The notes under the pieces were generated by a model, which was not told where the DNA came from, did no database searches, and worked only from the letters and a program-made list of their open reading frames with translations. DNA of 64,000 bases from Bacteriovoracaceae bacterium (GTDB lineage Bacteria; Bdellovibrionota; Bacteriovoracia; Bacteriovoracales; Bacteriovoracaceae), in contig JAIEMA010000009.1 in assembly GCA_019752535.1 (NCBI GenBank), positions 62,001 to 126,000 of the forward strand, read 5' to 3'. A program made the position numbers and the translations under genes. Below, piece by piece: positions 59,038 through 64,000 of the stretch; the first letter of the stretch is position 1; every line of letters begins with the position of its first letter.

Positions 59038-60165
59038 ATGAAGCAGTTTGTTAAAATTATTCCGGCCATTGCTCTCGTAGCATTGGTTGGTTGTAATGAT
59101 CGATATCAAGAAGGATTTAATACGGGTCGCACTCAAGGTTACGACGCTGGTTATGCTGATGGAGATGCTGACGGATATTCTAGAGGTGAAGGTTATTTTG
59201 CAACTCACACGACTTATGAGCATGGATACGCTGATGGAAATGCATCAGGTCTTCGTACGGGCTACACTCAAGGTTACAGTGTAGGACTTTCTGAAGGAAA
59301 ACCCATTGGCTTCGCTCAAGCGATGGCTGATGGAACTTATACTCGCGGCTACAATAACGGAAACACGGCTGGCTATCGTGATGGCTACAATGATGGCTAT
59401 GATGATGGTGACAGTGATGGTTATGATGATGGCTTTGATGATGGTCGCGCAAGAATTCAAACCCAAATCACTAATGCTTATAATAACGGTTATAACAATG
59501 GTTATGATGACGGATTCGATGATGGTTATGTAGACGGCGATTATGACGGCTACAATGACGGATTTGATGACGGCTATGACGTGGGTTATGACGATGGCTT
59601 TGATGATGGCTACGATTGGGGCTTTGATGATGGCTGGGACGCAGCTCTTGGCTTCTCAGTGGGAGCAATCAAAGTCGCTGGCACATCAGCTCGCGTAGAA
59701 CTTCTCAATAAAGTTCATAACGATCTCGTGAATTACAAAAAAATTCAGGCCCCAAAATCAACGGCTCGCGGATTAGAAGCTCATGGGCGTTTAATTTTCG
59801 AAGAGTCTTCAATGTCTTCAAAAGATCTTGAAAAACGTGCCGCAGCGACTGAGCGCTATTTAGTCGGCGAGATGGGTAAACAGATCTCTGCTCACTTTGG
59901 TCTCTCACAAGAGAGAGCGCTTAAAGTCGCGAAGGTCTCAAACCTTTGGAGAAAATATTCTTCAACTCGCGCCATTACTGATGAAGATGCGAATGCTTTC
60001 AGTGAAGCTTTGATTGGTGTGAACCTTAAAGAAGTCGAGCGCGCCGTGAAAGAGTCAATGAAAGGGGAGACCTCATCATTGAATGCACTTTTACAGCAAG
60101 CCGCTGTTGTGAATGGCACAAGTCCTGAAAATGTCTCGCGAATCATGAATCAAGTTTTCTTCTAA
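59038..60165 (+). CDS. Lipoprotein with GYxDGYxDG repeats (copy 2, tandem paralogue)
   Basis: MKQFVKIIPAIALVALVGCNDRYQEGFNTGRTQGYDAGYADGDADGY...; C-terminal domain near-identical to copy 1; GTGGGG-type RBS before ATG at 59038. Confidence 0.9.
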   Translation: MKQFVKIIPAIALVALVGCNDRYQEGFNTGRTQGYDAGYADGDADGYSRGEGYFATHTTYEHGYADGNASGLRTGYTQGYSVGLSEGKPIGFAQAMADGTYTRGYNNGNTAGYRDGYNDGYDDGDSDGYDDGFDDGRARIQTQITNAYNNGYNNGYDDGFDDGYVDGDYDGYNDGFDDGYDVGYDDGFDDGYDWGFDDGWDAALGFSVGAIKVAGTSARVELLNKVHNDLVNYKKIQAPKSTARGLEAHGRLIFEESSMSSKDLEKRAAATERYLVGEMGKQISAHFGLSQERALKVAKVSNLWRKYSSTRAITDEDANAFSEALIGVNLKEVERAVKESMKGETSSLNALLQQAAVVNGTSPENVSRIMNQVFF

Positions 60166-60172
60166 AATTCAG

Positions 60173-60196
60173 GGGCCTCGAAAGAGGCCCTTTTTA
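60173..60196 (+). terminator. Rho-independent terminator
   Basis: GGGCCTC-GAAA-GAGGCCC-TTTTT. Confidence 0.92.
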
Positions 60197-60260
60197 ATTT
60201 CGGCTACTTATCCCCTAATAAATCAGTCAATGTTTGAGTAGTTTTGTCCGATAAGTGGTT

Positions 60261-63200
60261 ATGAAAAAATATAATCACGTGGGCCCTCTCTTCGTGCTGT
60301 TGGCCATTGCCATTGGTTCAATCGCCAACAACTCTCACTTTTTTGATTTCAAAAGTTCCCAAAATCGAACTCTTGCTGGTGCACAAAAAAGAATCGTGAT
60401 TGGTATCGATGGATTAAGTGATGAGACCTTCGAGCACGCACAAAAGAATCTCAATCTCTTTAAAAAATTAAAGTTTAAGGCCCGCCATGTAGCTCCGTTT
60501 CCTTCGATCAGTGATTATTCATGGAACATTATTACGCGTGGACGTGAATTGTTTGGCGAGAGAGGAAGAATTAGAAGCTATGAGGCGACTTATTTTTCAA
60601 GAGATAAAAATGCCCTCGTCAGTGATCCTCGTGAATATTTCAGACGACTGGCCAAAACTCAATTCTATTTCAATGGAGCTTTTGATCACTATCTGAATCC
60701 GTTTGTAGAATCTCTTTTGTATCTTCCCACTAAAGAGCTACCTGGCATGGAGCTCAGACAGCTTAAAGAAGCGATCTTGCTCGATCAGAAAGATCTCGTG
60801 ACTGCCATGGTGGCATCGAACGATGCTCTTGCCCACACAAGACCTGATTCAATGGAGTTCCTCTATAAATTGGATGGTTTCATTAATGAGCTCGATCTTC
60901 ATTATAAAAATGAAGGAATAGATGCAGAGATTATAGTGATCTCAGATCACGGCCAAGCGGCTAGGTTTCATCCAGGCGAGGAAGTCTTACCTCTAATACC
61001 AGTGGATATTTACGGATTTTTTAAATCTTTGGGATACAAATCCAGCACTAAACTTACAAATGATAAAGATGTTGTCATTCCAGTTATGGCCCTCGGCAAC
61101 TATTCTGGGATCTTTTTTAAAAATAAAAAATACATCGAGTCCGTCATCACGAAAATGCAATCCAATGAATGGTTTGAGCATGCCGTCTATATCGTTGAGG
61201 ATAAAGTTGATTATAAACGCCTAAAAGTGTTTGATCACGCAGGATATGCAGATTTAGAAATCACAAGACAAGAGGACTCTTTTACCTACCGTTATCAAAC
61301 TCAGGGCTCAAATCCTCTCCATATTCCAGAGGATCTGATTGGATCTGAGATTAATGACTCACAAGCGAGAAAAGGTCTAAGAAATTCTCAATACCCAGAC
61401 TCTCTCTATCGAATCGCTTTTTCGGCCTTTGAAATTGAAGCCGATTTTCCAGATTTATTATTTACTGTCAAAAATGATTTCTACATTAAAGGATCATTGG
61501 ATGGACTGACGAGCATGTATCAAACGCATGGCTCTCTTGATCAAAGATCCACCTTTGGTATTTTGGCCTCAACAAAAGAATTCAGTAAGCAAAATCAAGA
61601 TGTAAGAACGAATGAAATTCTAGCTGCGATCAATCTTAAACCGAATGATTTGTTTAGAATGGAAAAACTGGGTCTTGATTCATCTCCTTCACAAACGTTA
61701 AAGTCAATTCAAGCGTCGAATGGAAGTGGAATTGAAACGAAGAGCACCGATTTTAATAATAAGCGTATCTTTGAAATGATGAACAGAGTCTCCAACTACT
61801 CTCAGTACGTTTTTGACATTCAAAGTATGGAATCGATTAAAGAACTCTTAGGACCTCTGGCGAAACCTGAGCCAGGACAGCCTTCATCGTCATTTATGGA
61901 TGAGCTTAAAGGGAAAATGGAAATTAACGACATCGCCTTTTTAGCCGATGCCTTTATACGAACAAAAGACATTGAAGAATTTAAGAAGTCAGCAGAGTTC
62001 ATTCGATTCACTGAGAAATTTAAGTCACAAAAAGCTTCTGAGGGTAATCCTAGTAATCAGGGCAAAAAAATTGTGATGAAGATGTATAGCTCAACCTTTT
62101 TGATTGAGAAGGCGCTGAACATTCCTGAGTTTGCCACTATCCCTGATAATCGCAATCTCGAGTTTTATCAATCTTGGAAACAGCTCGATGTTGCCCAAGA
62201 TCAGAAAAATAAAATGGTAAAAGATCTCTTTAGCGAGATTTTTAATGAAAGAATTATTGCCGATGATATTGCTCCTACGGGTCTGGCTTATCTTTACAAC
62301 CCAAGTTTGAAAGCAGCTCAAGATGTGACCTTCGTCTATGTGCCGGGTATTTATAATTCAATTTTTGAAAATGAAATCTTCCAGATGGGCCTTGATCATT
62401 TAAGAAATGACATGGGTTTAAGAGTCATTGAAGCGCCTGTGTTGAGCGCCTGTTCATCAAACTATAACGCTGACATACTCTTGAACTTCCTTAAGGATGA
62501 TATCGCTCGAAGAGAGGAGAGAGGCCTTAAGGCGAAATACTTTATCATTGGCTATTCAAAAGGCGGAGTGGATTCTCTTCATGCGCTGGCCAAAAATACC
62601 AAAATGGCCCAAGACCATATTTTGGGTCTTCTCGCCATGGCTTCTCCGATTAAAGGAAGTTCGATTTTAAATAAAACGGATATCCCTTTTGAGATTTTAT
62701 CTCTCGTCTCCTCTGAAGAGATTCCAGAAATTTGTAAATCAACTGAAAAGGCTTCAAACTCCATCACTCCTGAAGGAGCGATGACCTTCTTGAAGAATAA
62801 CGCTAAAAAACTCGTGGGTCTGACTCGCTATTACTCACTGTCCTTCTCCTCAAGCATTAAAGAATCCCATATCTTCATGAAGGCCACAAAGACCATAGGC
62901 CAATTTGGTGAGGCCAATGACGGAGTAGTCACAGTCTCGGCCTCTAAATTCCCTGAAGGCTTTGGAGCTCTTGATTTTGGTGTGGTCGAGGGAGATCACC
63001 TCTCTGGGATTGTCGCCAGTAACTTCCCTCAAGAAGCGTTCCTCGAATCCATTGTGACAGCTGTTTTAGAAGTTGAGGGGCTGAATGTCGCAAAAAATTC
63101 AAAGTTTAATGAGCTGGCTTTCTATTCCTCAAGTCTATTAAGTGCCGATGATCATCGTGAAAAAGTTCAAAGCATGTTGGGAAGTGATCTTGAAGTTCTC

Positions 63201-64000
63201 ATAAAAAATAAAGAAGTCGATAAGATCAAGAAAATTATTGCCGATCGCTTGCGTGGCACGCCTTATGACATCAAAGATTTTGATATTAAAAGCACTGATA
63301 AGGGCCTTCAGCTAGTGTATTCAAAGCCGGTCTTTGAAAACATGAACCTTATTTCATTTTTCAAGTTTAATGAAAAAATCACCTTCACCAACGTGAATGA
63401 AATGATTGATGTCATCCTCTCTAAACTGCAGAAAAGTGAGCATGACGTTTTGGCCAGTGGAGCAAAAGTTGTCGTCATTACACCTGTATCTACGAGAACA
63501 AAGTTTGTAATCCCGCAGAATGAACTCCCATATAACGAGAATTTTAGAATTAATCTTCGTGAACTCGGCTCTTATGTGGGTGGCAAGAAAGTTCAGCCGA
63601 TGGAGAGAAGTGCATATAAGGATGGAATCAACATTGTGTATGATCATCCCTCAAGCCTAGATTTCCGCAGAGAGTATCAGATGAGCTTTGAATCAACGGC
63701 TCCCTTTGATGCTGATGACAACGGCACTTCAGGCTGGACTCCTTTTATCGATAAAGATCAAAAACTTTGGGCAAAACTTGCGAGTAAGAATTCAAGTATC
63801 CGTCTCTCGACTTACTCGATGAGATTCTTGGCCAAGGATTTCCCTCATCTGGATCTCGATTTCCAGGTCAATAAAAGTGTTCCCGGGGCGAACGTTCTCT
63901 TTGGAGGATCTGGAAAAGATGATTCGGCTTTCCAAGTCTGGCTTACTTTTAGAGTGATTAATGATAAGACCGATCGCTTGTATATGTCGGCCAAAGAAGA
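60261..64000 (+). CDS. Large exported protein: alkaline-phosphatase-superfamily phosphodiesterase-like N-terminus fused to alpha/beta-hydrolase (lipase-like) domain; 3' truncated
   Basis: ATG at 60261, open to window end: MKKYNHVGPLFVLLAIAIGSIANN...RIVIGIDGLSDETFEHA...PFPSISDYSWNIITRG...VISDHGQAARFHPGE; later TFVYVPGIYNS...YFIIGYSKGGVDSLHAL (GxSxG) ...VVEGDHLSGIV. Not in ORF track because no stop in window. Confidence 0.8.
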   Translation, partial: MKKYNHVGPLFVLLAIAIGSIANNSHFFDFKSSQNRTLAGAQKRIVIGIDGLSDETFEHAQKNLNLFKKLKFKARHVAPFPSISDYSWNIITRGRELFGERGRIRSYEATYFSRDKNALVSDPREYFRRLAKTQFYFNGAFDHYLNPFVESLLYLPTKELPGMELRQLKEAILLDQKDLVTAMVASNDALAHTRPDSMEFLYKLDGFINELDLHYKNEGIDAEIIVISDHGQAARFHPGEEVLPLIPVDIYGFFKSLGYKSSTKLTNDKDVVIPVMALGNYSGIFFKNKKYIESVITKMQSNEWFEHAVYIVEDKVDYKRLKVFDHAGYADLEITRQEDSFTYRYQTQGSNPLHIPEDLIGSEINDSQARKGLRNSQYPDSLYRIAFSAFEIEADFPDLLFTVKNDFYIKGSLDGLTSMYQTHGSLDQRSTFGILASTKEFSKQNQDVRTNEILAAINLKPNDLFRMEKLGLDSSPSQTLKSIQASNGSGIETKSTDFNNKRIFEMMNRVSNYSQYVFDIQSMESIKELLGPLAKPEPGQPSSSFMDELKGKMEINDIAFLADAFIRTKDIEEFKKSAEFIRFTEKFKSQKASEGNPSNQGKKIVMKMYSSTFLIEKALNIPEFATIPDNRNLEFYQSWKQLDVAQDQKNKMVKDLFSEIFNERIIADDIAPTGLAYLYNPSLKAAQDVTFVYVPGIYNSIFENEIFQMGLDHLRNDMGLRVIEAPVLSACSSNYNADILLNFLKDDIARREERGLKAKYFIIGYSKGGVDSLHALAKNTKMAQDHILGLLAMASPIKGSSILNKTDIPFEILSLVSSEEIPEICKSTEKASNSITPEGAMTFLKNNAKKLVGLTRYYSLSFSSSIKESHIFMKATKTIGQFGEANDGVVTVSASKFPEGFGALDFGVVEGDHLSGIVASNFPQEAFLESIVTAVLEVEGLNVAKNSKFNELAFYSSSLLSADDHREKVQSMLGSDLEVLIKNKEVDKIKKIIADRLRGTPYDIKDFDIKSTDKGLQLVYSKPVFENMNLISFFKFNEKITFTNVNEMIDVILSKLQKSEHDVLASGAKVVVITPVSTRTKFVIPQNELPYNENFRINLRELGSYVGGKKVQPMERSAYKDGINIVYDHPSSLDFRREYQMSFESTAPFDADDNGTSGWTPFIDKDQKLWAKLASKNSSIRLSTYSMRFLAKDFPHLDLDFQVNKSVPGANVLFGGSGKDDSAFQVWLTFRVINDKTDRLYMSAKE

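Noticed and set aside
57908-59668. Many overlapping ORFs on both strands (e.g. 57908..58210 -, 58197..58541 +, 59180..59452 -, 59306..59533 +)
   Set aside because: Frame shadows of the 12-bp-periodic GYxD-coding repeats; low-complexity translations (MMMVTVMVMM, HHHNHHCHHHHSHH), no RBS.
57866-59700. CRISPR or satellite-type array, suggested by short-period repeats
   Set aside because: Repeats are in-frame 12-bp protein-coding units without spacers.

Overview
The window is dense bacterial chromosome, about 60 CDS. Lineage is probably a predatory-type Bdellovibrionota/Bacteriovoracia-like bacterium; this is inferred from gene content only. No rRNA, tRNA, CRISPR array, IS element or prophage was recognised. 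Recognisable modules are: a MacB/LolCDE-like ABC efflux operon (3.7-6.3 kb); a complete xanthine dehydrogenase operon (xdhABC-type) next to an adenosine/adenine deaminase-family gene (17.1-24.1 kb); an Fe(III)-type ABC importer with an HMA metallochaperone (24.8-28.4 kb); a large set of exported hydrolases and protein-modifying enzymes (M14, S8 x2, S45, M48, S1/P1 nuclease, transglutaminase-like, protein-glutaminase, secreted NADAR, phosphodiesterase/lipase fusion); an AT-rich accessory block (38.1-45.8 kb) with a PilZ/GNAT-like protein, a GCS2-like ligase, a methyltransferase and a GAF/nucleotide cyclase beside a stand-alone cNMP-binding protein; and two tandem lipoproteins built of 4-residue GYxD repeats (57.9-60.2 kb). 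The strongest candidates for unusual biology are: (a) a prodomain-less subtilase followed by a separately encoded prodomain-like protein, with a possible ATT start; (b) an adjacent transglutaminase-like and protein-glutaminase pair; (c) a secreted NADAR protein; (d) the GYxD-repeat lipoprotein pair and a preceding two-gene operon of a 1028-aa exported protein plus a subtilase; (e) the cyclase/cNMP-receptor pair in the AT-rich block. Three genes absent from the ORF track were found by reading: a TTG-start partial CDS at 1-566, a 36-aa basic protein at 46899-47009, and a >1240-aa open CDS from 60261 to the window end. All family calls are from motif recognition; no searches were run.
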